Below, one piece after another: positions 32,368-37,977 of a stretch of 37,977 nt of DNA. Source of the stretch: an uncultured Candidatus Melainabacteria bacterium. GTDB lineage: Bacteria; Cyanobacteriota; Vampirovibrionia; Gastranaerophilales; Gastranaerophilaceae. The first letter of the stretch is position 1. The number at the start of each line of letters is the position of its first letter. A program made the translations under genes and the position numbers. The notes under the pieces are model-generated. The model searched no databases and was not told where the DNA came from. It saw only the letters and a list, made by a program, of their open reading frames with translations. The stretch covers positions 1 to 37,977 of the forward strand of contig CATLEG010000008.1 in the NCBI GenBank assembly GCA_949915775.1. The letters are read 5' to 3'.

Positions 32368-32376
32368 AGGGAGGCT
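32353..32376. repeat. perfect hairpin between rmlD and rmlA
   Basis: AGCCTCCCTT (32353-32362), 4-base loop GTCA, AAGGGAGGCT (32367-32376). It resembles the GC-rich family C elements. It may act as a partial terminator of the upstream rml transcript while its loop carries the rmlA -35 box. Confidence 0.8.
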
Positions 32377-32385
32377 ATGTTAATA

Positions 32386-33237
32386 TTATATATTTCTCAA
32401 CTCCAGATAATCATGCAATGCGACCTGCCAATTTCTACATAAACCGCCATTATCCATTACGCTAAATTTTGGACGTTTTGCTGGGCGGGGAAATCCTTCT
32501 GTTGTACAAGGTTTTAACCCCTCTCCCCAGCCCTCTCCCTCAAGGGGCGAGGGAGCTTGCCGATTATATTGTGCAAAAATCTCTTTGGCAAACCCATACC
32601 AGGTCGTAAATCCAGACCCGCAAACATGATATGTTCCATATGGTTTTGATAATAATTTTAAAATTCCGTTTGCAAGCTCAACTGTCCAAGTTGGACATCC
32701 AACTTGATCATCTACAACATTAATCTCATTTCTATCTGCTAATGCGAGCATTGTCTCAACAAAGTTTTTTCCATGATGACCATATAACCAGCTTGTTCTA
32801 ACTACGTAATATTTTTCACAAAGACTTCTAACAGCTTCTTCACCTTCATATTTTGTTGCTCCGTAATTATTTATAGGATTTGGTAAATCTTCTGGAGTAT
32901 ATGGTTCAATACTTTCTCCATCAAAAACATAATCCGTAGAAATATAAACAAGTGTTATGCCGAGTTTTCCGCATGTTTCAGCGATATTTTCAGTACCTGT
33001 AACATTTATCAGTTCGGCTGTTTTCAAATCTTCTTCTGCTTTATCCACATTTGTATAAGCTGCGCAGTGAATAACCATATCCGGTCTAATATCATTTAAA
33101 ACTTGATTAACTTGTTCTGCATTTGTTATATCCAATGTATCGACATCTGTTTCAATAACAAAAGCTCCAACATCTTCCAAAATCGGGCATAAATCTTGAC
33201 CGAGCATTCCTTTTGCACCGGTTACTAATATTTTCAT
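32386..33237 (-). CDS. rmlD: dTDP-4-dehydrorhamnose reductase
   Basis: This 283-residue SDR enzyme completes dTDP-L-rhamnose. The GxxGxxG motif is VTGAKGMLG (5-13); then IHCAAYTNVDKAE (57-69), the ISTDYVF segment (99-105), YGATKYEGE (125-133) with catalytic Tyr and Lys, and VVRTSWLYG (145-153). The C-terminal substrate region FPRPAKRPKFSVMDN is conserved. Residues 229-240 (PSPLEGEGWGEG) are encoded by a GC-rich repeat at 32516-32556 inserted in frame; other RmlD enzymes lack this stretch. It overlaps the GT92 gene by one base and precedes rmlA. Confidence 0.95.
   Translation of the reverse strand: MKILVTGAKGMLGQDLCPILEDVGAFVIETDVDTLDITNAEQVNQVLNDIRPDMVIHCAAYTNVDKAEEDLKTAELINVTGTENIAETCGKLGITLVYISTDYVFDGESIEPYTPEDLPNPINNYGATKYEGEEAVRSLCEKYYVVRTSWLYGHHGKNFVETMLALADRNEINVVDDQVGCPTWTVELANGILKLLSKPYGTYHVCGSGFTTWYGFAKEIFAQYNRQAPSPLEGEGWGEGLKPCTTEGFPRPAKRPKFSVMDNGGLCRNWQVALHDYLELRNI
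32516..32556. repeat. GC-rich repeat (family C) inside rmlD
   Basis: The element contains CCCTCTCCCC, AGCCCTCTCCCTC and GGGGCGAGGG and can form a CCCTC/GAGGG stem. It belongs to the same family as 3516-3549 and the pilin leader elements at about 37556-37600. It leaves the rmlD frame open. Confidence 0.75.
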
Positions 33238-34208
33238 TATTTAATCTCCAATCTTCTTTTTAATTCAGGTAAAAATTTTTGCATTCCATAATCAAATTTT
33301 GAATCTAGAATATTTAAGGTTTCTTCTGTAAATGGTCTTTTCCTTTTAACATCGGCACACCATTTATTAACTTTTACCATATATTCTTCTCTTGATTTAC
33401 AATGATAGTGTTTAATTTTAATTTTATTTGAAGTATTTACTTCAGTAAAAGGTCCTTCAACCTTTTTGAAATTTTCGTCAACAGCGCAGGCAAAATTTTT
33501 ATAATAACAAAAATGAGGATTGTTAATAGAACGAACTTTTTTGGGATTAACAATAGATTTTACATGCCTGTTAATTGGAGTATTATCATCAGTATAAGTT
33601 CTAAAATAATTTGCTGTAATAAGCCCTCCATTTGCAGCCGGCGGAACTTCAAACCCGTTAGAGTCAAAAACCTGCCAATTAATCACGACAGCGGGATGTT
33701 TTTCATAATTTTTTAAAAATTCAGAAATAGAATTATTTTCCACCGGAAAAATAAATTCATCTAAATCAATAAATGCCATCCAGCGAGTTTGGTTTTTATA
33801 CTTACAAATTGCATCACGGTATGCTTTATTTTGCATCTCAAACCCTGGTAAATAATGATAACAAACAATTCTTTTATCAATATATGGTTTCAGAATTTCT
33901 TTAACATTATCATCAGAACCGTTATCATAAATATAAAAACGTTCAACTCCAAGCATTCTATGGTATTCTATCCATTCTTTAATATATGGAGCCTCATTAT
34001 ATAAAATTGCCGTAACAGATAAATATACTTTAGGATTTTTATAGAATGTATCAATAATTTTTTGACACTTAGGCAATCTGGTATAGTTAAAACAATAATT
34101 AAATATTTTAAATTGTTTTAAAACTCTTTCGCCGCCTAAATAATCCTCATTGATAATTTTGTGTATTAAATCTTTAGTTCTGTTCCGCAATTTATTTAGA
34201 TAGAACAT
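33237..34208 (-). CDS. GT92/DUF23-type glycosyltransferase
   Basis: The 323-residue GT-A-like protein has VYLSVTAILYNEAPYIKEWI (about 73-92), YHRMLGVERFYIYDNGSDDN with the donor-binding acidic run, then WMAFIDLDEFIFP, the DxD motif of this family, and VVINWQVFDSNGF. It is related to family 92 and DUF23 transferases, whose acceptors vary. Placement inside the rml operon, overlapping rmlD by one base and rmlB by 13, strongly suggests it uses dTDP-rhamnose or adds to a rhamnose-containing glycan. No membrane segment is evident. Confidence 0.85.
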   Translation of the reverse strand: MFYLNKLRNRTKDLIHKIINEDYLGGERVLKQFKIFNYCFNYTRLPKCQKIIDTFYKNPKVYLSVTAILYNEAPYIKEWIEYHRMLGVERFYIYDNGSDDNVKEILKPYIDKRIVCYHYLPGFEMQNKAYRDAICKYKNQTRWMAFIDLDEFIFPVENNSISEFLKNYEKHPAVVINWQVFDSNGFEVPPAANGGLITANYFRTYTDDNTPINRHVKSIVNPKKVRSINNPHFCYYKNFACAVDENFKKVEGPFTEVNTSNKIKIKHYHCKSREEYMVKVNKWCADVKRKRPFTEETLNILDSKFDYGMQKFLPELKRRLEIK

Positions 34209-35176
34209 TGTTTAGCCTCAATACTTTTCATCCAATCTTTATTATTCAAATACCAATCTATGGTAAGTTTTATGCCTTCTTCAAAAGTAACAGACGGCAT
34301 CCAGCCAAGTTCGGATTGAACTTTGTCATTACAAATCGCATAACGTTTGTCATGCCCTAATCTGTCTTCAACATATTTTATAGATGTTTCATCCTTACCC
34401 ATTGCATTAAGGATAAGATGGGTAATTTCCATATTTGTTTTTTCATTATGACCGCCAATATTATAGACTTGCCCTACTCTGCCTTTGTGCAAAACTGTAT
34501 CAATTGCGGCACAATGGTCATAAACATATAACCAATCTCGAACATTCATTCCGTCTCCATACACTGGAACTTTTTTATCTTTCAACAGTTGGGAAATAAA
34601 ATATGGTATTAATTTTTCAGGATATTGATAAGGTCCGTAATTATTTGAACATCTGGTTGTCAAAACAGGAGTTTTATAGGTTTCATAATATGCTCTAACC
34701 AACATATCGGCACTTGCTTTTGATGCTGAATATGGACTGTTTGGAGCAAGTGGTGTCGTTTCTGTAAAATAACCGGTTTTACCTAAAGTTCCATAGACTT
34801 CATCTGTTGAAACTTGTAAATATCTTTCTATTTTAAATCGTTTTGCGGCTTGTAAAAGATTTAATGTACCCTGAACATTTGTTTCTATAAAAATTTCCGG
34901 ATGTTTAATGGAATTATCTACATGAGATTCTGCTGCGAAATTAACAATTGCATCAACCTGTTCTACAATTTGCGGAACAAGATTTTTATCACAAATATTT
35001 CCATGAATAAATGTATAATTAGGATTGTCTTTAACATCATTAAGGTTTTCAATATTACCACAATATGTTAAAGCATCAAGGTTTATAATTTTATAATCAG
35101 GATGCTCTTTCAGCATTCTTCTTACAAAACAACTTCCAATAAAGCCTGCGCCGCCTGTGACTAAAATTGTTAACAT
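34196..35176 (-). CDS. rmlB: dTDP-glucose 4,6-dehydratase
   Basis: This 326-residue SDR enzyme is the second step of dTDP-rhamnose synthesis. It shows MLTILVTGGAGFIGS at the start, NFAAESHVDNS (conserved), LQVSTDEVYGTL with the catalytic TDE, SPYSASKASAD with catalytic Tyr and Lys, TTRCSNNYGPYQ and NIGGHNEKTN. The ATG at 35176 follows AAAGGAAAA; in-frame codons 15 triplets upstream lack a ribosome site and would run into the repeat at 35213. It overlaps the GT92 gene by 13 bases. Confidence 0.95.
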   Translation of the reverse strand: MLTILVTGGAGFIGSCFVRRMLKEHPDYKIINLDALTYCGNIENLNDVKDNPNYTFIHGNICDKNLVPQIVEQVDAIVNFAAESHVDNSIKHPEIFIETNVQGTLNLLQAAKRFKIERYLQVSTDEVYGTLGKTGYFTETTPLAPNSPYSASKASADMLVRAYYETYKTPVLTTRCSNNYGPYQYPEKLIPYFISQLLKDKKVPVYGDGMNVRDWLYVYDHCAAIDTVLHKGRVGQVYNIGGHNEKTNMEITHLILNAMGKDETSIKYVEDRLGHDKRYAICNDKVQSELGWMPSVTFEEGIKLTIDWYLNNKDWMKSIEAKQCSI

Positions 35177-35212
35177 TTTAATTTTCCTTTCTCTGTTTAC
35201 CAAATGAAGAAC

Positions 35213-35640
35213 AGATGACAAGAAGACAAGATGACAAGCTATTTACATTGAAATTACTCATCTGCATTCTCCATAAGTTTATTCCTCAAAGAATTTATCC
35301 TTTTTGTTAATACTTTATTTCTTTCATGAATTTTATTCAAATTCTCTAAAAACTTTAATTCTTCACATATAGTCAATATTACATCAACTTCATCTAAAGA
35401 TGCAGCAGCTATATTTAAAAAATGAGAAAAATCTTTTGCAGATGATCTGCATTTACCTTCTGCAATATTTAACGGAACCGACACCATAGCTCTTTTTAAT
35501 TGACTTTTTAAATTATATTCTTCTGATTTTGGCAAATTATCGGCAAGATTATAAATATCTTTTAATATATCAATACTTTCTTTCCAAATCTCAAGTTTTT
35601 TATACATTAAATAGCCTGACCTCCTGCCTTCCTGACTTCT
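35213..35640. mobile_element. IVS-like cassette: four-helix-bundle gene between inverted repeats, inside the rml operon
   Basis: The segment at 35213-35245 (GATGACAAG units ending CTATTTA) is the inverted counterpart of 35608-35640 (GAAGTCAGGAAGGCAGGAGG read on the minus strand, also ending CTATTTA). Over 33 positions I count 25 identities, and 4 of the mismatches become G-U pairs in the transcript. The arms enclose exactly the four-helix-bundle gene. One end forms the rmlC tail. No transposase is present. Similar arms with short loops occur in priA and at 37848-37926. Confidence 0.6.
35254..35607 (-). CDS. four-helix-bundle protein (23S rRNA intervening-sequence S23 family)
   Basis: The 117-residue protein is counted from the ATG at 35607. 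It has the family pattern: LEIWKESIDILKDIYNLADN, then LPKSEEYNLKSQLKRAMVSVPLNIAEG, the conserved SxxxDFSHFLNIAAASLDEVDV, and a final helical RINSLRNKLMEN. These proteins assemble as pentameric four-helix bundles; their function is unknown. In many bacteria they are encoded inside intervening sequences of 23S rRNA. Here the gene lies between rmlC and rmlB. Its ATG overlaps the rmlC stop (TAATG), and its AGGAGG ribosome site comes from the inverted repeat. Confidence 0.9.
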   Translation of the reverse strand: MYKKLEIWKESIDILKDIYNLADNLPKSEEYNLKSQLKRAMVSVPLNIAEGKCRSSAKDFSHFLNIAAASLDEVDVILTICEELKFLENLNKIHERNKVLTKRINSLRNKLMENADE

Positions 35641-36182
35641 AAACAAAAGTCTTTTAAAGACTTTTGTGTTTTATCTTTTTCTGACAAAATCGGCTCAAAA
35701 TCAATTTCCCAATCTATATTTATATCTTTATCACACCAGAGTATTCCTCTGTCTGCATGCGGATTATATTCACCGCTTGCTTTGTAAAGAAGTTCTGCCT
35801 TATCAGAAAGAACAACAAATCCATGTGCAAAACCTTCAGGAATATATAACATTTGTTTATTATCTTCTGAAAGTTCAACTTTAACATACTGCCCGAAAGT
35901 TTCGGATTTTGGACGAATATCAACCGCAACATCATAAATTCTTCCGCGCCCGCATCTTACAAGTTTTGCCTGTCCGTATGGTGCTTCTTGGTAATGCAAA
36001 CCTCTTAATACATGTGCTGTTGATTTTGAATGATTATCCTGATTAAATTCAACATCAATTCCGTTTGCAAAAAACTCAGATTTCTTATAAGTTTCCATAA
36101 AAAATCCGCGATTATCACCGAAAACTTTTGGTTTAACTAAAATAACATCTTTTATTCTTTGTCTTTCAAATTCAAATGGCAT
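35607..36182 (-). CDS. rmlC: dTDP-4-dehydrorhamnose 3,5-epimerase
   Basis: This 191-residue cupin catalyses the third step of dTDP-rhamnose synthesis. Motifs are GDNRGFFMETY (about 22-32), FNQDNHSKSTAHVLRGLHYQ with catalytic His, KLVRCGRGRIYDVAVDIR, MLYIPEGFAHGFVVL and YNPHADRGILW. The last ten residues (EVRKAGGQAI) are encoded by the inverted repeat at 35608-35640, so the original C-terminus was probably replaced. A perfect 9-base inverted repeat ACAAAAGTC/GACTTTTGT (35643-35667) lies just inside. It is the first gene of the rml operon, with AGGAGAG before the ATG. Confidence 0.95.
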   Translation of the reverse strand: MPFEFERQRIKDVILVKPKVFGDNRGFFMETYKKSEFFANGIDVEFNQDNHSKSTAHVLRGLHYQEAPYGQAKLVRCGRGRIYDVAVDIRPKSETFGQYVKVELSEDNKQMLYIPEGFAHGFVVLSDKAELLYKASGEYNPHADRGILWCDKDINIDWEIDFEPILSEKDKTQKSLKDFCLEVRKAGGQAI

Positions 36183-36199
36183 AGTTCTCTCCTATATTG

Positions 36200-36228
36200 A
36201 TTATATAATAAAAAACATACTTTAGCCA
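36200..36228 (-). promoter_or_regulatory. putative promoter of the rml operon
   Basis: On the minus strand a perfect TATAAT (36205-36200) is preceded after 17 bases by TGGCTA (36228-36223), a weak -35. Transcription would start near 36193, about 11 bases before the rmlC ATG, whose AGGAGAG site is adjacent. Confidence 0.5.
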
Positions 36229-36288
36229 GAGTGGTAATGGATTTATTTTAAAAGATGGTTTAAATAATTTTGTAGAGAGGATATTTAC

Positions 36289-36798
36289 ATGAAAAAATTG
36301 TTAACATTACTAATATTAATGATACCGCTAACAGGAGCTGCTATGGAAAACAAAATTAAATTTGACGGAGAAAATTATAATTTATCTGTGAACACCGAAA
36401 ATGGATATAATTATTATCCCAACGGCGAAAATTCTGACAATTGGCATTCTAAAATAAGTATAAATAATCTCCCAACAGAAACCAATCCGACAGAAGCATC
36501 CGCTGAATTTGCACATACTATTCAATCAGAGCATCCAGGAGCTTCAGTTCTTGTGTATCCTGAAGCCGGAATGGTCGGATATATTACACCTTCAAAAGAT
36601 TTTTTTGAATATAACACTGTCTCTTTTAAAAAAGGCAAAAAAGGAATTGACAAATTTATTTACTCAAAAAGATTTTATTCAGAAGAAAATGGTGGTTTGG
36701 AAGGAGCACGAAAAGCCGCAATAGATTTTGCAGAGAAAAATAACAAAAAATATATGGAACTTGTTGATAAAACAGCACCGAAATATAAATTTGATTAA
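36289..36798 (+). CDS. exported protein of unknown function
   Basis: Not recognised. The 169 residues begin with a signal peptide (MKKLLTLLILMIPLTGAAM, cleavage near 17-19). The mature part is hydrophilic and probably a single alpha/beta domain. It opens with a beta-rich NKIKFDGENYNLSVNTENGYN segment, has a middle strand ASVLVYPEAGMVGYI, and ends in a helix EGARKAAIDFAEKNNKKYME. There are no cysteines and no catalytic signature. AGAGAGG precedes the ATG by about 9 bases. It is divergent from the rml operon and followed by a perfect palindrome. Confidence 0.75.
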   Translation: MKKLLTLLILMIPLTGAAMENKIKFDGENYNLSVNTENGYNYYPNGENSDNWHSKISINNLPTETNPTEASAEFAHTIQSEHPGASVLVYPEAGMVGYITPSKDFFEYNTVSFKKGKKGIDKFIYSKRFYSEENGGLEGARKAAIDFAEKNNKKYMELVDKTAPKYKFD

Positions 36799-36800
36799 TA

Positions 36801-36816
36801 TCTGATAATTATCAGA
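36801..36816. terminator. perfect palindrome after the exported protein gene
   Basis: TCTGATAATTATCAGA is an exact 16-base palindrome followed on the plus strand by T-rich sequence (36820-36837). With no loop it is a weak terminator at best; it lies between two convergent genes. Confidence 0.4.
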
Positions 36817-36851
36817 ATAATCATTTTATTCTATTTTGACATCATGAAAAT

Positions 36852-37763
36852 TTACCAAGGATAATCATCCTTAATTTCCCATCCATCCATCATAATAACG
36901 GCAGCACAGCTATCCCCCGGTGCATAATGATCAGGAGCCGGAGAATCTTTATAACAACCGCCGGTACGTATAGGTCCTTTTAATAAATTGTCTCTTGTTA
37001 TTTTGTTAGAAAAAGGAACAGTGCCATCAGCTCCAAAAGGCAAAAATCTGGGTTTACTTTTATCTTGTAATGTAAAAGTAAAAACATCTTTACCCAGTAT
37101 TGGAATATCCGGATTATTAACATAAATTTTAACATCTATATAACCATATGGATGCCAATAAAACCACCATGCAGTTGCAGAACCCGGATTTATAAGCACA
37201 TAACCGGAGGTTTTACTGGGTTCAGATTTTGGATTACCTAATAACCTAGATCTCTGTATACCAGAACATTTGGCAATAGAATTATGAGGACAAGATGCAG
37301 CTTTATTAAATTTAACATAAGGTTCAATATATTGTTGAACCCACAAAGTAACACCATCTATTCCTGAATAATCCCAATTGGCACCATTTTCGGCAACTCC
37401 CATTTGGAGAGCCTGATTAAGCTCAGAATAAGATTTTTTCAATGTAATTGCAACCCGTTTTTTCTGATGGCTCTCAACCCAACCTGGAATAACAAGCACC
37501 GCCACAATACCGATAATGCCAAGGGTGATTAGGACTTCCGCTAGAGTGAAGGCACATTTCCCCCTCCCTATTTGAGGGGAGGGGGTTAGGGGGTGGGTTT
37601 TATCAGTCTTTAAGCCGTTAAGACGATAGGTCGATAAGTTCTTATCGTGTGCTACGCACACAAAACATGTTCCCTCTCCTGTGGGGAGGGCTAGGGAGGG
37701 GGCTGGTTTGAGATCCTTCGCTTTGCTCAGTATGACGAAAATTTTACACCATAACCAGTTCAA
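36852..37763 (-). CDS. second prepilin-like protein; reading frame extended through repeats, probably phase-variable or decayed
   Basis: FTLAEVLITLGIIGIVAVLV is a type IV prepilin/pseudopilin signal helix, again with Ala before the cleavage site. The globular part contains WVESHQKKR, several Cys, and the C-terminal DGWEIKDDYPW shared with the gene at 4304. No start codon lies near the pilin motif. The frame runs back through four repeat elements to a TTG at 37763, or to the ATG at 37819 with a perfect AGGAGG (seven bases upstream) if the C10 tract at 37785-37794 is 11 long. The leader would then be 90 residues, far longer than normal prepilins. This is either a switchable gene with an unusual leader or one damaged by repeat insertion. 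Confidence 0.7.
   Translation of the reverse strand: MNWLWCKIFVILSKAKDLKPAPSLALPTGEGTCFVCVAHDKNLSTYRLNGLKTDKTHPLTPSPQIGRGKCAFTLAEVLITLGIIGIVAVLVIPGWVESHQKKRVAITLKKSYSELNQALQMGVAENGANWDYSGIDGVTLWVQQYIEPYVKFNKAASCPHNSIAKCSGIQRSRLLGNPKSEPSKTSGYVLINPGSATAWWFYWHPYGYIDVKIYVNNPDIPILGKDVFTFTLQDKSKPRFLPFGADGTVPFSNKITRDNLLKGPIRTGGCYKDSPAPDHYAPGDSCAAVIMMDGWEIKDDYPW
37556..37740. repeat. stack of four repeat elements in the second prepilin leader
   Basis: From the pilin motif outward: a GC-rich family C element (37556-37600, CCCCTCCC and GGGGAGGGGG); one arm of family A (37611-37645, GTTAAGACGATAGG); a second family C element (37670-37702); and a TCAGTATGACGA-type element (about 37703-37740, GATCCTTCGCTTTGCTCAG). 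All are free of stops in the pilin frame. Confidence 0.7.
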
Positions 37764-37784
37764 AATCCTTGCTAAATGGCTTTC

Positions 37785-37794
37785 GGGGGGGGGG
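37785..37794 (-). repeat. C10 (G10 on the plus strand) homopolymer tract near the second prepilin start
   Basis: On the coding strand the tract begins 24 bases after the ATG at 37819 and is followed by GAAAG. At 10 C the frame stops at TAG (37774-37772). At 11 it joins the prepilin frame. The first prepilin gene has the same length and the same in-frame requirement. Confidence 0.8.
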
Positions 37795-37847
37795 CGATGT
37801 GTGAAGTTTTATTAAACATATATTTACCTCCTTAGTTGCTCAGATGG

Positions 37848-37926
37848 GAAGAAGATGACAAGCCAGAAACTTATTTTTGTGCGAAGCACCTTTAATAGCC
37901 TGACCTCTTGACTTCCGTTCTTCCAA
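37848..37926. repeat. palindromic repeat, family D, upstream of the second prepilin gene
   Basis: GGAAGAAGATGACAAGCC (about 37848-37865) is the imperfect inverted counterpart of AATAGCCTGACCTCTTGAC with CGTTCTTCC (about 37894-37926), around a loop of about 28 bases. The right arm is nearly identical to 35608-35640 beside the four-helix-bundle gene. The element lies in the presumed untranslated leader. Confidence 0.7.
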
Positions 37927-37948
37927 GCATCAATTCTTCTTCTAACCC

Positions 37949-37977
37949 ATTATTTACTATTTTTCGCAGTTTGTCAA
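37949..37977 (-). promoter_or_regulatory. putative promoter for the second prepilin gene
   Basis: On the minus strand TTGACA (37977-37972), exactly 17 bases, AATAAT (37954-37949). It would give a leader of about 120 bases containing the family D palindrome before the AGGAGG and ATG at 37819. The sequence ends at the window edge, so nothing upstream can be judged. Confidence 0.55.

Noticed and set aside
37540-37570. ATG preceded by a GC-rich purine run right at the second prepilin motif
   Set aside because: The ATG (GGGGGAAATG) is out of frame with FTLAEV, and its own frame does not encode a pilin.
37892-37977. Open minus-strand frame ending at 37892, resembling the C-terminus of a protein
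   Set aside because: The same bases hold TTGACA-17-AATAAT and then a known repeat arm, and only 27 codons are visible. A promoter plus repeat explains the sequence better, though a partial gene cannot be excluded.
1-37977. Transfer RNA, ribosomal RNA or riboswitch genes
   Set aside because: I looked through the intergenic gaps for cloverleaf or conserved riboswitch cores and saw none; most gaps are short or filled by repeats. A covariance-model search would settle this.

Overview
The window is a 38 kb stretch of an AT-rich bacterial chromosome using the standard code, with Gram-negative envelope genes (dTDP-L-rhamnose pathway, FtsEX, acyltransferases). Two genes carry the prepilin signature FTLAEVLxTLGIIG and end in a shared GWE(F/I)KDDYPW motif. 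That combination is what I associate with gut Gastranaerophilales (Melainabacteria/Vampirovibrionia, non-photosynthetic relatives of cyanobacteria). The taxonomic call is an inference from protein style, not a search. I see no rRNA, tRNA, CRISPR array, prophage or classical IS, and no gene-free stretch longer than about 300 bases.

Layout. 1-1050: end of a sugar kinase (ROK) and nanE for amino-sugar use, with nanE between two palindromic repeats. 1075-4150: M16 peptidase, a GIY-YIG nuclease gene bracketed by palindromic repeats, an XRE regulator with a clear operator, and a family 4 uracil-DNA glycosylase. 4164-4972: a prepilin-like gene with a G10 tract behind its best start codon. 4975-12000: ilvB, a periplasmic-type repeat helix protein, RNase PH with a zinc ribbon and a membrane protein, a PHP phosphoesterase, an unknown protein, dapB, and a PC4-like protein. 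12029-19238: priA, an HD-GYP-like protein, panE, an orphan OppF-type ATPase, two tandem dTMP-kinase-like genes and a YhaM-like exonuclease. 19348-22460: a sugar acetyltransferase and a small envelope cluster (CDP-alcohol phosphotransferase, Gfo/Idh oxidoreductase, GT2). 23014-30090: an eight-gene minus-strand operon with a transketolase C-terminal half, ftsE, ftsX, a degenerate receiver/GGDEF protein, a cysteine hydrolase, a DUF374 acyltransferase, a frameshifted nitrilase and dacB. 30278-31390: a Pro/Gln-rich protein with a HEAT-like end. 31445-36182: the dTDP-L-rhamnose operon (rmlC, a four-helix-bundle gene, rmlB, GT92, rmlD, rmlA). 36289-37977: a secreted unknown protein and a second prepilin-like gene, also with a 10-base G/C tract.

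Two themes stand out. First, the only two 10-base G/C tracts I noticed lie just inside the 5' ends of the two prepilin-like genes. In both, the ATG with the best ribosome binding site is out of frame at length 10 and in frame at length 11. This looks like phase variation of surface or secreted pilin-like proteins, or decay of both genes by the same route. Second, several families of small palindromic repeats sit between genes and also inside reading frames without breaking them (priA twice, rmlD, the rmlC tail, the second prepilin leader). One repeat pair, as inverted ends, encloses a four-helix-bundle gene inside the rhamnose operon, reminiscent of the intervening sequences of 23S rRNA that carry the same protein family.
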